DNA from: an uncultured Pelagibacteraceae bacterium
Lineage (GTDB): Bacteria; Pseudomonadota; Alphaproteobacteria; Pelagibacterales; Pelagibacteraceae
Length of the DNA: 64,000 bases
NCBI GenBank assembly: GCA_902539165.1
Contig: CACBHY010000004.1
Location: 110,573 to 174,572, forward strand
Reading direction: 5' to 3'
This document shows positions 34,793 to 44,648 of the stretch, piece by piece. How positions within the stretch are numbered: position 1 is the stretch's first letter; the number at the start of each line of letters is the position of its first letter. A program made the translations under genes and the position numbers. Below the pieces are notes generated by a model. It made no database searches, had not been told where the DNA came from, and worked only from the letters and a program-made list of their open reading frames with translations.

Positions 34793-35944
34793 ATGACTAA
34801 AAGTAACCTAAAAGTAGTTAAATCTACTAAAGATCAAGAAGTGGACAATAAAGAGAAAAATAAAGCATTAGATGCTGCGATAGCTCAAATTACAGATAAT
34901 TTTGGAAAAGGTTCAGTGATGAAGCTTGGTGAAAAAAGAGCTATGGATATTGAGTCAATATCTACAGGATCTTTAAGTTTAGATTTAGCATTAGGAATAG
35001 GTGGATTACCTAAAGGAAGAATTGTTGAAGTTTACGGACCAGAGTCATCTGGAAAAACAACATTAGCATTACAAGTTGTTGCTGAAGCTCAAAAAGCTGG
35101 AGGAATTTGCGCATTTGTTGATGCAGAGCATGCTTTAGATCCAGTTTATGCAAAAAAATTAGGAGTAAATACTGAAGAACTTTTAATTTCACAGCCAGAT
35201 GCTGGTGAACAAGCTTTAGAAATTGCTGATACCTTAGTAAAATCAGGCTCTATTTCAGTAATTGTTATCGACTCTGTTGCAGCTTTAACACCGAAAGCTG
35301 AAATCGAAGGAGAGATGGGAGACCATCATGTTGGTCTTCAATCACGATTAATGAGTCAGGCTTTAAGAAAATTAACAGGTTCAATTTCTAATACAAATAC
35401 AATGATGATTTTCATTAACCAAATCAGAATGAAAATTGGAGTTATGTTTGGAAGTCCTGAAACAACATCAGGTGGAAATGCACTTAAATTTTATTCATCG
35501 GTAAGAATGGACATTAGAAGAATTGGTGCGATTAAAGATAAAGATGAAATTATTGGTAACTCAACAAGAGTTAAAGTAGTTAAAAACAAAGTTGCTCCAC
35601 CATTTAAAGTTGTAGAATTTGACTTGATGTATGGAAGAGGAATTAGCAAGATGGGCGAACTCGTCGATCTTGGTTCTAAAGCAGATATAATTGAAAAATC
35701 AGGAGCATGGTATGCTTATAAAGGTGAGAAAATTGGTCAAGGTAGAGAAAATGCCAAGACTTATTTAGCTCAAAATCCTAAAGTTGCTGCAGAAATCGAA
35801 ATGGCTATTAGGGAAAAAGCAGGAGTAATTTCTAAGAAAATAGAAGGAAACCCGCTTGATCCAGATAAGATTGAGAAAGAAAAGAAGGTAGCTGAAAAAG
35901 AGGAAGCAGAAAAAGAAGAAGCTACAGCACCGAAAAAGAATTAA
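34793..35944 (+). CDS. recA: RecA recombinase
   Basis: ATP-dependent strand-exchange protein and SOS co-protease. The 383-residue sequence has Walker A GPESSGKT at residues 82-89, the [31 protein letters not shown] core with DNA-binding loops, and the whole RecA fold. The C-terminal tail is long and made of alternating Lys and Glu ([22 protein letters not shown]), a strongly charged tail as in other RecA proteins. It would activate UmuD cleavage from the locus 4 kb upstream. A hairpin terminator follows at about 35968. Confidence 0.98.
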   Translation: MTKSNLKVVKSTKDQEVDNKEKNKALDAAIAQITDNFGKGSVMKLGEKRAMDIESISTGSLSLDLALGIGGLPKGRIVEVYGPESSGKTTLALQVVAEAQKAGGICAFVDAEHALDPVYAKKLGVNTEELLISQPDAGEQALEIADTLVKSGSISVIVIDSVAALTPKAEIEGEMGDHHVGLQSRLMSQALRKLTGSISNTNTMMIFINQIRMKIGVMFGSPETTSGGNALKFYSSVRMDIRRIGAIKDKDEIIGNSTRVKVVKNKVAPPFKVVEFDLMYGRGISKMGELVDLGSKADIIEKSGAWYAYKGEKIGQGRENAKTYLAQNPKVAAEIEMAIREKAGVISKKIEGNPLDPDKIEKEKKVAEKEEAEKEEATAPKKN

Positions 35945-35967
35945 TTAATAGGTCATCTTTAATTATA

Positions 35968-35992
35968 AAAGGCGCTTAATTTAAGCGCCTTT
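35968..35992. terminator. hairpin terminator after recA
   Basis: GGCGCTTAA and TTAAGCGCC are perfect inverted arms around a single T (realistically a 7-pair stem with AATTT loop), flanked by AAA and TTT. It lies 24 bases after the recA stop. The T-run is short, so termination may be partial. Confidence 0.7.
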
Positions 35993-36060
35993 ATCCCATT
36001 TTAAACAATAATTTAATAAATTGGCAATAATAACATCATTTTAAAATTATATAAATTTGT

Positions 36061-36077
36061 TGATTATTATTTAATCA
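36061..36077. repeat. inverted repeat in recA-alaS spacer
   Basis: TGATTA-TTATT-TAATCA: perfect 6-base arms with a 5-base gap. AT-only arms make it weak as RNA structure. It is notable mainly because a second, GC-containing inverted repeat lies 12 bases further on, in front of alaS. Confidence 0.35.
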
Positions 36078-36089
36078 TTATTCTCTTCA

Positions 36090-36121
36090 GGTTACAGGTC
36101 TTATTATTAAGTCCTGTAACC
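36090..36121. promoter_or_regulatory. hairpin or operator upstream of alaS
   Basis: Perfect 9-base arms GGTTACAGG (36090-36098) and CCTGTAACC (36113-36121). After one T-T mismatch the stem continues with CTTA/TAAG and closes with a TTAT loop. No T-run follows, so it is not an intrinsic terminator. A TATAAA at 36127-36132 directly downstream may be a -10 element, which would place the repeat over the promoter of alaS. An operator or a leader RNA structure are both possible. Confidence 0.5.
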
Positions 36122-36172
36122 ACGAGTATAAATGTATTTTACATAGATTAAAAAAGCTGTATTTTAAAAAAT

Positions 36173-38839
36173 ATGGCTGACAAAACATTAAACGAAATAA
36201 GAAATACGTTCTTAAAGTATTTTGAAAAGAACAAGCATAAAATTGTCGAGTCTAGTAATTTAGTTCCCAATAACGACCCAACACTAATGTTTGCTAATTC
36301 TGGTATGGTTCAGTTTAAAAATGTATTTACAGGTTTAGAAAAAAGGGATTATGTAAGAGCCACTACTTCTCAAAAATGTGTCAGGGCAGGAGGTAAACAC
36401 AATGATCTTGAAAATGTTGGCTATACACCTCGTCACCACACCTTCTTTGAGATGCTAGGAAATTTTTCTTTTGGAGATTACTTTAAAGAACAAGCAATTC
36501 ATTATGCTTGGGATTTAATCACTAAAGATTTTGGCATTGATAAAGAACGGCTTTATGTAACTGTATTTCACGAAGATGATGAAGCCTTCAATTTTTGGAA
36601 GAAAATAGCGGGTTTTAGTGATGATCGTATTATTAGAATTGCCACTTCAGACAATTTTTGGTCAATGGGTGAAACAGGCCCTTGTGGACCATGTTCTGAA
36701 ATCTTTTTTGACCATGGAGATCATTTATCTGGGGGATTACCTGGTTCGAAAGATGAAGATGGGGACAGATTTATTGAAATTTGGAATTTAGTCTTTATGC
36801 AATATGAGCAAGTTTCAAAAGACAACAGAATAAATTTACCAAAACCATCTGTAGATACTGGTATGGGTTTAGAGAGAATAGCTGCTTTATTACAAGGTTC
36901 GCATGATAACTATGAAACAGATCATTTTAAAAAAATAATTAGTTCAGCATCCGAGATTGTAAAAGTTAAGTCAGACAAATCTAACCTTGCAAGCTTTAGA
37001 GTAATTGCCGATCATTTAAGAGCAAGCTCTTTTTTAATTGCAGAAGGTGTTTTACCCTCAAATGAAGGAAGAGGATATGTGCTTAGAAGAATTATGAGAA
37101 GGGGAATGAGACATTCTCATTTGTTAGGATCCAAAGAGCCAGTTTTTTATAATTTGTTTGATACCCTTAAAAATGAAATGTCAGGAAATTATCCAGAACT
37201 TATAAGAGCTGAGTCATTGATTAAAGAAACTTTAAGAATGGAAGAAGAAAAATTCTTAGTTCTTCTTGATAGAGGAATTAAAATTTTAAATGATGAAATT
37301 TCTAAGATTGATAAAGTTTTACCTGGCGAGGTGGCATTTAAATTATACGACACATATGGATTTCCGTTAGATCTTACTGAAGATATTTTAAAAAATAAAT
37401 CAATGTCTATTGATACAGAAAAATTTAAATCCTTAATGAAACAAAGTAGAGAACTTGCTAAAAAAAATTGGAAAGGTTCAGGAGATGCTGCTGTTGAAGA
37501 TATTTGGTTTGGGATTAAAGATAGGTTAGAGCCAACTGAATTTTTAGGTTACGAAACCGATCAAGCTGAAGGTATTGTTTTGTCTTTATTAAAAAAAAAT
37601 AAGGAAGTCGATCAATTGAAAGAAAATGATGAGGGAATGATCATAGTAAACCAAACCCCATTTTATGGAGAGTCTGGAGGTCAAGTAGGAGATACTGGTG
37701 AGATCGTATCAAATGAATTTCAATTTAAAGTAACAGATGTTCAAAAAAAACTTGGCGACTTATTTGTACATTATGGAAAAGTAGTCAGTGGATCTATAAA
37801 GTTAAAAGATAGTGTTGAAATGAAGATAAATATTGAGAGAAGAAATGACACCAGAGCTTATCACTCTGCAACTCACCTTTTACATGAATCTTTAAGAAGA
37901 GTATTAGGGGATCACGTAACTCAAAAAGGTTCACTTGTAGAGCCTAGCAGATTGAGATTTGATTTTAGTCATATGAAGCCAATTCAAAATGATGAAATTG
38001 ATAAGATAGAGAACTTTGTAAATAATATGGTTTCAAAAAAATCAGATGTAAAAACCAGATTAATGACACCTGATGAAGCTGTAGAAAAGGGAGCTTTAGC
38101 TTTATTTGGTGAAAAATATGGTGATGAAGTTCGAGTACTTTCAATGGGAGATGAGGATGGAAAGTATTTTTCCACAGAATTATGTGGTGGAACCCATGTT
38201 AAAAATACAGGGGATATTGGAAAATTTAAAATTGTCAGCCAATCCTCAATAGCTGCAGGGGTAAGAAGAATAGAAGCACTAAGAGACAAACAGTTAGAGG
38301 ATTACTTAAAAAATAAGGAAAAAATCTCGGTATTATCTTCTGAAAGAAATGATGAGACTATAAAAATTTTAAGTGAACAAATCATCAAGCTTGGAGGCAA
38401 ACCACATTTAGATCAGTCAGATCAAAAAGATTTAATTAAAAACTTAACAAAGCAATTAGACACTCTTTATGTAAATTCAATTTTAAATGATAAATCTAAA
38501 AATATTATCAAAGATCAAGATATAAATGGAATAAAGTTAAGACTTCAAAAAGTTGAAGATCTTCCTCCTAAAGAATTAAGAAAATTAGTTGATAAAGGTA
38601 AAAAAGAGTTATCCAAAGGTATTGTGGTAGTTTTTGCAAGTAAAGATGACAAAGTAGGAATAGCAGTTGGAGTTACAGAAAGCTTAACTGACAAATATAA
38701 TGCTGTTGAATTTGTTAAAATTGGATCAGAGATTATTGGTGGTAAGGGCGGTGGAGGAAGAAACGATTTTGCACAAGCTGGCGGTCAAGACAAATCAAAA
38801 ATTGAAAATGCCTTTAAAGAAATAAAGTCTTTAATTTAA
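36173..38839 (+). CDS. alaS: alanyl-tRNA synthetase
   Basis: Class II aminoacyl-tRNA synthetase charging tRNA-Ala. The 888-residue protein is full length: catalytic domain (motif 1-3; [41 protein letters not shown]), editing domain with the zinc-binding histidines in [12 protein letters not shown] and the cysteine of [14 protein letters not shown], and a C-terminal DHHA1-type domain ending [17 protein letters not shown] at 36173 is preceded only by AT-rich DNA without a clear Shine-Dalgarno. The 3' end overlaps icd on the other strand by 9 bases. The spacer upstream contains an unusual inverted repeat. Confidence 0.98.
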   Translation: MADKTLNEIRNTFLKYFEKNKHKIVESSNLVPNNDPTLMFANSGMVQFKNVFTGLEKRDYVRATTSQKCVRAGGKHNDLENVGYTPRHHTFFEMLGNFSFGDYFKEQAIHYAWDLITKDFGIDKERLYVTVFHEDDEAFNFWKKIAGFSDDRIIRIATSDNFWSMGETGPCGPCSEIFFDHGDHLSGGLPGSKDEDGDRFIEIWNLVFMQYEQVSKDNRINLPKPSVDTGMGLERIAALLQGSHDNYETDHFKKIISSASEIVKVKSDKSNLASFRVIADHLRASSFLIAEGVLPSNEGRGYVLRRIMRRGMRHSHLLGSKEPVFYNLFDTLKNEMSGNYPELIRAESLIKETLRMEEEKFLVLLDRGIKILNDEISKIDKVLPGEVAFKLYDTYGFPLDLTEDILKNKSMSIDTEKFKSLMKQSRELAKKNWKGSGDAAVEDIWFGIKDRLEPTEFLGYETDQAEGIVLSLLKKNKEVDQLKENDEGMIIVNQTPFYGESGGQVGDTGEIVSNEFQFKVTDVQKKLGDLFVHYGKVVSGSIKLKDSVEMKINIERRNDTRAYHSATHLLHESLRRVLGDHVTQKGSLVEPSRLRFDFSHMKPIQNDEIDKIENFVNNMVSKKSDVKTRLMTPDEAVEKGALALFGEKYGDEVRVLSMGDEDGKYFSTELCGGTHVKNTGDIGKFKIVSQSSIAAGVRRIEALRDKQLEDYLKNKEKISVLSSERNDETIKILSEQIIKLGGKPHLDQSDQKDLIKNLTKQLDTLYVNSILNDKSKNIIKDQDINGIKLRLQKVEDLPPKELRKLVDKGKKELSKGIVVVFASKDDKVGIAVGVTESLTDKYNAVEFVKIGSEIIGGKGGGGRNDFAQAGGQDKSKIENAFKEIKSLI

Positions 38840-40045
38840 TTTAGATTTTAGATTGCCATCAATTTCGTCTAAAAATTGATTAGTCGTTAAGTACTTACTT
38901 GATGGGCCTATTAGTATTGCTAAATCTTTTGTCATAGCTCCGCTTTCGACACATTCAATGCAAACTTTTTCAATTATTTGTGCAAAATTAATCAATTCAT
39001 TATGGCTATCTAGTTTCCCCCTATGTGCCAATCCTCTAGTCCATGCAAAGATAGATGCAATTGGATTTGTAGAAGTCTCTTTACCTTGTTGGTGCATTCT
39101 GTAATGCCTGGTAACCGTTCCATGTGCAGCTTCTGCTTCCATAATTTTTCCATCAGGTGTTAATAGCGTACTAGTCATTAAACCTAAGGATCCATAACCT
39201 TGTGCCATGGTATCAGACTGAACATCACCATCATAATTTTTACACGCCCAAATATATTTTCCGCTCCATTTCATTGCACACGCAACCATATCATCAATTA
39301 ATCTGTGCTCGTATGTTAAATTATGCTTTTCAAACTCCTCCTTATATTCACTATCAAATACTTCTTGAAAAATATCTTTAAATCGACCGTCGTATTGTTT
39401 GAGAATTGTGTTTTTTGTAGACATGTATACTGGCCATTTTTTAATAAGTCCGTAACTGAAACACGATCTTGCAAAATCTTGAATAGATTTGTCTAAATTA
39501 TACATCGAAAGAGCTACTCCAGGTCCTGTAAAATTAAATACCTCATATTTAATTTCATCTGTACCATCCTCGGATGTCCATTTAACTTCCAGTTTTCCCT
39601 TACCAGGAACTTTAAAATCTGTTGCTCTGTATTGATCTCCAAAAGCATGTCTTCCAATAATTACAGGATCTGTCCAAGATGGAACAAGCTTTGGAATGTT
39701 TTTGCAGATAATTGGCTCTCTAAAAACAGTGCCTCCAATAATATTTCTTATTGTCCCATTGGGAGATCTCCACATTTTTTTTAGATCGAATTCTTCTACT
39801 CTTGCTTCATCAGGTGTGATAGTTGCACATTTAATACCCACACCAATTTTTTTAATTGCATTTGCTGAGTCTATTGTGATTTTATCATCTGTGTTGTCTC
39901 TACTTTTCATACCCAAATCATAATATTCAATACCAAGATCTAAATAGGGGAGGATTAGTTTATTCTTTATGAACTCCCATATAATTCGGGTCATTTCATC
40001 CCCGTCTAATTCGACAATAGGGTTTTTTACGTTGATTTTGCTCAT
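38831..40045 (-). CDS. icd: isocitrate dehydrogenase (NADP+)
   Basis: NADP-dependent isocitrate dehydrogenase of the eukaryotic-like type (404 residues), converting isocitrate to 2-oxoglutarate. Family features: [17 protein letters not shown] at the N-terminus, [35 protein letters not shown], the YDGRFKDIF region, and [24 protein letters not shown]. The C-terminal [31 protein letters not shown] holds the NADP-binding residues. It is a main NADPH source for the cell. It is divergent from psd and overlaps alaS at its 3' end. Confidence 0.97.
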   Translation of the reverse strand: MSKINVKNPIVELDGDEMTRIIWEFIKNKLILPYLDLGIEYYDLGMKSRDNTDDKITIDSANAIKKIGVGIKCATITPDEARVEEFDLKKMWRSPNGTIRNIIGGTVFREPIICKNIPKLVPSWTDPVIIGRHAFGDQYRATDFKVPGKGKLEVKWTSEDGTDEIKYEVFNFTGPGVALSMYNLDKSIQDFARSCFSYGLIKKWPVYMSTKNTILKQYDGRFKDIFQEVFDSEYKEEFEKHNLTYEHRLIDDMVACAMKWSGKYIWACKNYDGDVQSDTMAQGYGSLGLMTSTLLTPDGKIMEAEAAHGTVTRHYRMHQQGKETSTNPIASIFAWTRGLAHRGKLDSHNELINFAQIIEKVCIECVESGAMTKDLAILIGPSSKYLTTNQFLDEIDGNLKSKLN

Positions 40046-40121
40046 TAAAATAAAATTATCTTATTAATTGAATTTGAGTGGTTTATATACATATTAATCA
40101 AAAATTAGCAATTAGAAGAAT

Positions 40122-40769
40122 ATGTTTACCAAGATATTTCCAAAGATACACACTGAAGGATATAAGTTTATAGTTATTGCTGCATTCATAACTGTAATTT
40201 TGTTAATCGTTAATAATTTTTTAGGATTAATTGGCTTTTTGTTGACTATTTGGGTTTATTATTTTTTTAGAGATCCAGAAAGAACAATTATTGGAGATGA
40301 TAATTATTTAGTCAGTCCAGCAGATGGAGAAGTAATTAAGGTTGAAGATGTTGATGGCCCAAAAGAAGTCGGACTTGAAAATAAAAAGTTTAAAAAAATA
40401 AGTATTTTTATGAATGTCTTTGATTGTCATGTAAATAGAACTCCTTGTTCGGGTACAGTGGAAGAAATTTTATATAAGCCAGGAAAATTTTTCAATGCAT
40501 CACTGGATAAAGCTAGTGAAGATAATGAAAGAAATTATTATAAAATTAAGGACAAACATGGAAATGCTATCATTGTAGTTCAAATTGCAGGTTTGATCGC
40601 AAGAAGAATAGTTTGTGAGACAAATCAAAATCAAGAATTAAATCAAGGAGACAGAATTGGCATGATAAGATTTGGAAGTAGAGCAGATGTTTACTATGAA
40701 AATTATGAACCGCTTGTAAAAGTTGGTCAAACTGCAATCTCGGGCGAAACATTACTAGCTAAAAAATAA
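40122..40769 (+). CDS. psd: phosphatidylserine decarboxylase proenzyme
   Basis: Membrane-associated enzyme making phosphatidylethanolamine from phosphatidylserine. The 215-residue proenzyme is of the short alphaproteobacterial type. It has two N-terminal hydrophobic segments (about residues 14-45), YLVSPADGEV, FMNVFDCHVNRTPCSGTV, and the self-cleavage site IRFGSRADVYYE; cleavage between Gly185 and Ser186 would create the pyruvoyl group. Psd and pssA are adjacent (2 bases apart), forming the PE synthesis operon. Confidence 0.95.
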   Translation: MFTKIFPKIHTEGYKFIVIAAFITVILLIVNNFLGLIGFLLTIWVYYFFRDPERTIIGDDNYLVSPADGEVIKVEDVDGPKEVGLENKKFKKISIFMNVFDCHVNRTPCSGTVEEILYKPGKFFNASLDKASEDNERNYYKIKDKHGNAIIVVQIAGLIARRIVCETNQNQELNQGDRIGMIRFGSRADVYYENYEPLVKVGQTAISGETLLAKK

Positions 40770-40771
40770 AT

Positions 40772-41575
40772 ATGGAACAACCAAAAAACAATTTAAAAAT
40801 TGTTGCAGATAAAAAAAATGCAAGAATGATTTTGCCAAATATGCTCACTTTAATTGGAGTTTGCATTGGACTTACTTCGATTAGATTTGCACTGAGTGGT
40901 GAATTTCATCTTGCAATAATCGCAATTATATTTGCTGCATTAATTGATGGACTTGATGGAAGAATTGCTAGATTAATAAAAGGAACTTCAAGAGTTGGTA
41001 AAGAATTAGACTCCCTAACAGATATGATTAGTTTTGGAGTAGCTCCAGCATTTATAATGTATTTCTGGAAGCTAAATACATTTGGAAGATTTGGATGGTT
41101 GTTGTGTTTAATTTATGTGATTTGTGTTGCACTCAGATTAGCTCGGTTTAATATTAACTCGGATCAAGAGCCTTCTTGGAGAGATAATTTTTTTCAAGGT
41201 GTTCCATCTCCTGCAGGAGGAATATTAGTTCTAACACCACTAATAATTAGCTTAAGTGGATTTGACTATATTGAATTGAATTATAACGTACTAGTTCCAT
41301 TATTTTTTATTGGAACTTCTTTATTACTAATAAGCAAATTTCCAACTTACTCCTTTAAAAAGATAGTTATTCCAAGAAAAGCAACAATTTTTTTGTTGTT
41401 TGGAATTGTTTTATTTTTTGGATTACTACTAATTTATACCTTTAATGTCATTGCAATAAGTAGCTTAATTTATTTATCTTTAATACCAATTAGCTTTTTT
41501 CATTATCAAAAATTAAAAAAGATTCATGAAAATGACAGAATTCAAGATGATGATGACTTTGAAGACGTACTTTAA
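40772..41575 (+). CDS. pssA: CDP-diacylglycerol--serine O-phosphatidyltransferase
   Basis: Integral-membrane CDP-alcohol phosphatidyltransferase making phosphatidylserine. The 267-residue protein shows the catalytic D-G-x2-A-R-x8-G-x3-D-x3-D motif in DGLDGRIARLIKGTSRVGKELDSLTD (split here for description, about residues 51-76) and about seven membrane segments. The C-terminus is acidic (DDDDFEDVL). It follows psd directly and its stop overlaps the next gene's start, tying a glycosyltransferase-like gene into the same operon. Confidence 0.94.
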   Translation: MEQPKNNLKIVADKKNARMILPNMLTLIGVCIGLTSIRFALSGEFHLAIIAIIFAALIDGLDGRIARLIKGTSRVGKELDSLTDMISFGVAPAFIMYFWKLNTFGRFGWLLCLIYVICVALRLARFNINSDQEPSWRDNFFQGVPSPAGGILVLTPLIISLSGFDYIELNYNVLVPLFFIGTSLLLISKFPTYSFKKIVIPRKATIFLLFGIVLFFGLLLIYTFNVIAISSLIYLSLIPISFFHYQKLKKIHENDRIQDDDDFEDVL

Positions 41576-42489
41576 TGAAAAAAAATGTAATTGTTTCTCT
41601 AGCTGATGCTAATTACTACCCATTATTAGACGAACTTATAAACTCTATAAAAAGATTTAAAGATAGTGAAAATGTAGCTGTATGTATATTAGATGCTGGA
41701 TTGACCGAGGACCAAAAAAAGAGTCTTTCAAGTAAAGTGGATGAAATTAAATCTGCGGAGTGGGACATCGAAGTTCCAGATTATAAAGTTAAAGGTAAAG
41801 AGTGGTTAAAGAGCCAAGTATCAAGAGCGTTTCTGCCTAATTATTTTCCTAATTATGAAAAATATTTATGGATTGATTGTGATGCGTGGGTAAATGACTG
41901 GAGATCTGTTGAGTTATATTTTAAGGCTTGTGAAAATGGAAAGCTCGGAATTACCCAGACTATTGGTCCTGGATATAAAATAACTTCAAAAGTAAATTGG
42001 TTATTTGGTAAAATTGCAATAATTAAGTCCCAGAACTTTAAACATGCAGTAAAGTCAAAAATTGGTTTTGATAAAGCAAGAAAATTAGCTTTTGCTCCAC
42101 ATATCAATATTGGTGTTTTCTCGATGGAAAAAACATCAATAGGATGGAAGTCCTGGCAAGATAATTTATTTCAAACTTTGAAAGCAGGAAATGTATTTGG
42201 GTCAGAGGGATTAGCTATTAACATGTCAGTATATATTGATAATTTAGAAACTGAATTTTTACCGTTAAATTGTAACTGGATCACAAGTAATTTATTACCA
42301 AAATATGACGAAGAAAATCAAACGTTTGTAGAACCATATCTTCCAAATTATAAAATTGGAATAATGCATCTAGCAGCTGGAATTTGGAAAAATGGAAAAG
42401 ATATGAGAACAGATAAAAGTATTGAAATAGAAATTGATAGTTTAAATAATAATAAAATTCTTAAAAGCTTAAGATATAGAAATAATTGA
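41575..42489 (+). CDS. GT-A glycosyltransferase-like protein
   Basis: A 304-residue protein with a GT-A-like layout: VIVSLADANYYPLLDELINSIKRF at the N-terminus, then YLWIDCDAWVNDW (about residues 98-110) with a DxD metal/nucleotide-sugar motif. Later segments PHINIGVFSMEKTSIGW and LNCNWITSNLLP...IGIMHLAAGIW fit retaining transferases of family 8-like type. No membrane segment. It is coupled to pssA upstream (one base shared) and to rlmE downstream (TTGA overlap). Sugar and acceptor are unknown; a role in glycolipid or LPS synthesis is a guess from its neighbours. Confidence 0.7.
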   Translation: MKKNVIVSLADANYYPLLDELINSIKRFKDSENVAVCILDAGLTEDQKKSLSSKVDEIKSAEWDIEVPDYKVKGKEWLKSQVSRAFLPNYFPNYEKYLWIDCDAWVNDWRSVELYFKACENGKLGITQTIGPGYKITSKVNWLFGKIAIIKSQNFKHAVKSKIGFDKARKLAFAPHINIGVFSMEKTSIGWKSWQDNLFQTLKAGNVFGSEGLAINMSVYIDNLETEFLPLNCNWITSNLLPKYDEENQTFVEPYLPNYKIGIMHLAAGIWKNGKDMRTDKSIEIEIDSLNNNKILKSLRYRNN

Positions 42490-43097
42490 AAAAAAATAAA
42501 ATTTCTAAAAACTGGGTTAATAAACAACGAAGAGATACCTATGTAAGGCAATCTAAAGTTGATGGTTATAGAGCTAGATCAGCTTATAAATTAATCGAAA
42601 TTGATGAAAAATTTAAAATTTTTAAAGGTGGTTTGTCGGTAATTGATATTGGAGCTGCACCTGGTAGTTGGTCACAATATGCTTTAAAAGTAATTAAAAG
42701 CGGAAAGCTTATATCAATAGATATTAAAAAAATGGCACAAATTGGTAATAGTATTCAAATCCAAGGAGACTTTACAGAAAACGTAATTCAGGAGGAAATT
42801 ATAAAAAAATTAAGAAATAAGGCAGATGTTGTGATGTCTGACATGGCTGTAAATACGACTGGGATCAAAAATATCGACTCACTCCAAACAGGAGAACTGT
42901 GCATGGAAGCGATGTTATTTGCAAAAGATCAAATAAAAGACAATGGTTATTTCATTTCTAAAATTTTTATGGGAGGAACCTTCAACGAAATAGTCGCACA
43001 AGGAAAAAAATTTTTTAAAGAAGTTAAGGTTTTTAAACCAAAATCTAGCAGAAAAGATTCAAAGGAAAGTTTTATTATTTGTAGAAAACTTAGATAG
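42486..43097 (+). CDS. rlmE: 23S rRNA 2'-O-ribose methyltransferase RlmE
   Basis: RrmJ/FtsJ-type SAM-dependent methyltransferase, modifying U2552 (E. coli numbering) of 23S rRNA late in 50S assembly. The 203-residue protein begins with a basic RNA-binding segment (RRDTYVRQSKVDGYRARSAYKL). It has the SAM motif VIDIGAAPGSWSQYAL and catalytic residues of the K-D-K-E tetrad visible: Lys in RSAYKL, Asp in MSDMAVNTTG, Lys in ISKIFMGG, Glu in KESFII. The start is TTG at 42486, overlapping the previous stop (TTGA). Confidence 0.92.
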   Translation: MKKNKISKNWVNKQRRDTYVRQSKVDGYRARSAYKLIEIDEKFKIFKGGLSVIDIGAAPGSWSQYALKVIKSGKLISIDIKKMAQIGNSIQIQGDFTENVIQEEIIKKLRNKADVVMSDMAVNTTGIKNIDSLQTGELCMEAMLFAKDQIKDNGYFISKIFMGGTFNEIVAQGKKFFKEVKVFKPKSSRKDSKESFIICRKLR

Positions 43098-43134
43098 GCA
43101 CTTTAAATTTAAAAGGAATCGTATATAAAAGATT

Positions 43135-44211
43135 ATGGTTCCTATAAAAGAAGCACTTACCTTCGATGATGTAACGTTAGCTCCAAAATACTCTAAAATA
43201 TTACCATCCGAGGTCAATACAGAAATAGAATTAACAAGAAATCTAAGATTGAAAATACCTCTTTTATCATCAGCAATGGACACTGTGACAGAAGGTAAAA
43301 TGGCTATAGCGATAGCAAAAGCTGGAGGAATAGGAGTTATTCATAGAAACTTAAGCATAAAAGAACAAATTATAGAAATTAAAAAAGTTAAAAAACAAAA
43401 TTTACTAGTAGGTGCTGCAGTAGGAGCTGGAGTTGACGAATTTATAAGAGCAAAACAAATTCTAAAAGAAGATATCGACCTAATTGTAGTTGATACTGCT
43501 CACGGTCATACAAAAAAAGTTGCTGAGATTATTAAATATATCAAAAAAATTAAAAGTAAAAAAGTGGCTCTCTGTGCAGGAAATATCGCAACCCCAGAAG
43601 CCGCAAAGTTTTTGATAAAACTTGGTGTAGATATCATAAAAGTTGGAATAGGGCCTGGATCTATTTGCACAACAAGATTAGTTGCCGGTATAGGAGTTCC
43701 TCAATTAAGTGCAATAATATCTGTAAGAAATGGACTTAAGAACAAAAAAGTAAAAATTATATCTGATGGGGGAATAAAATATTCGGGGGATCTTGCAAAA
43801 GCTTTTGCCGCAGGTGCCGACGCAGTAATGATAGGTTCTTTATTTGCAGGTACAGACGAAACACCTGGAAAATTAATAAAAAAAAATGGAAAATTTTTTA
43901 AAAGTTTTAGGGGTATGGGATCTGTTGGTGCTATGAACAAAGGTTCAGCAGACAGATACTTTCAAAAAAAACAAAAAGATATTTCAAAATATGTTCCTGA
44001 GGGAGTAGAGGGATTTGTGAAATACAAAGGCGGTGTTGAAAGAATTATTTATAAATTAATCGGAGGTTTAAAATCTTCAATGGGTTATCTAGGTTCTAGT
44101 GAAATAATAAAATTAAGAAACAATCCACATTTTGTTAAAATTACCAAGGCTGGATTTTATGAAAGCATGGTTCATAATGTTGATGTGGTTAAAAATGAAA
44201 GTAAATATTAA
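43135..44211 (+). CDS. guaB: IMP dehydrogenase lacking CBS domains
   Basis: IMPDH oxidises IMP to XMP, the rate-limiting step of GMP synthesis. This protein has 358 residues against about 490 usually. The barrel is intact: [41 protein letters not shown], the catalytic loop [11 protein letters not shown] with Cys178, [51 protein letters not shown]. The two CBS (Bateman) domains normally inserted after about residue 85 are missing, replaced by a short [15 protein letters not shown] link. Catalysis should be retained, but adenine/guanine-nucleotide regulation through CBS would be lost. It overlaps the next gene by one base. Confidence 0.92.
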   Translation: MVPIKEALTFDDVTLAPKYSKILPSEVNTEIELTRNLRLKIPLLSSAMDTVTEGKMAIAIAKAGGIGVIHRNLSIKEQIIEIKKVKKQNLLVGAAVGAGVDEFIRAKQILKEDIDLIVVDTAHGHTKKVAEIIKYIKKIKSKKVALCAGNIATPEAAKFLIKLGVDIIKVGIGPGSICTTRLVAGIGVPQLSAIISVRNGLKNKKVKIISDGGIKYSGDLAKAFAAGADAVMIGSLFAGTDETPGKLIKKNGKFFKSFRGMGSVGAMNKGSADRYFQKKQKDISKYVPEGVEGFVKYKGGVERIIYKLIGGLKSSMGYLGSSEIIKLRNNPHFVKITKAGFYESMVHNVDVVKNESKY

Positions 44212-44648
44212 TGAGTAAATTAATTATAAATTTAGCTCTATTTGTTTTCTTAATATTTTTTCAAACTAATTCATTTGGTAAAGAAAATTTTTACGAAAAG
44301 GCACTAAATCTATTTAAAAAAGAAAAATATAATGAAGCACGATTTCTTTTTGAGAGGAATATAGTTTATAATCCAAAAGATGCGAATTCCTATTTGTACT
44401 TAGCAAAGATTTATAATCACGAAGAAAATCAGAGAAAAGAGGAGTTTAATTTAGAAACCACACTATTAATTGATCCTAAAAATGAAGAGGCTTTATTAAT
44501 GTTAATGAAAATTGCTTTAAAAAAATCAAATTACAATAGGGTAAACGAACTTTCTGAAACATTCGCTAAAGTCTGCATCAATATGTGTGATGAAAATAAG
44601 GAAATTCAGGAGTCACTTAAAAATATAGAACCAGAAAATGAGTCTTGA
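44211..44648 (+). CDS. small exported TPR protein
   Basis: A 145-residue protein with an N-terminal signal sequence or membrane segment ([20 protein letters not shown], about residues 4-23) and three tetratricopeptide-like repeats: [43 protein letters not shown], then [34 protein letters not shown]. TPRs mediate protein contacts, here probably in the periplasm. It sits between guaB and guaA, overlapping both (1 and 11 bases), so it is translationally embedded in the GMP operon despite having no evident link to purines. No precise family is recognised. Confidence 0.7.
   Translation: MSKLIINLALFVFLIFFQTNSFGKENFYEKALNLFKKEKYNEARFLFERNIVYNPKDANSYLYLAKIYNHEENQRKEEFNLETTLLIDPKNEEALLMLMKIALKKSNYNRVNELSETFAKVCINMCDENKEIQESLKNIEPENES

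Noticed and set aside
35945..36172. Possible riboswitch or small RNA gene in the recA-alaS spacer
   Set aside because: No known riboswitch core was recognised; only the recA terminator and two inverted repeats can be supported.
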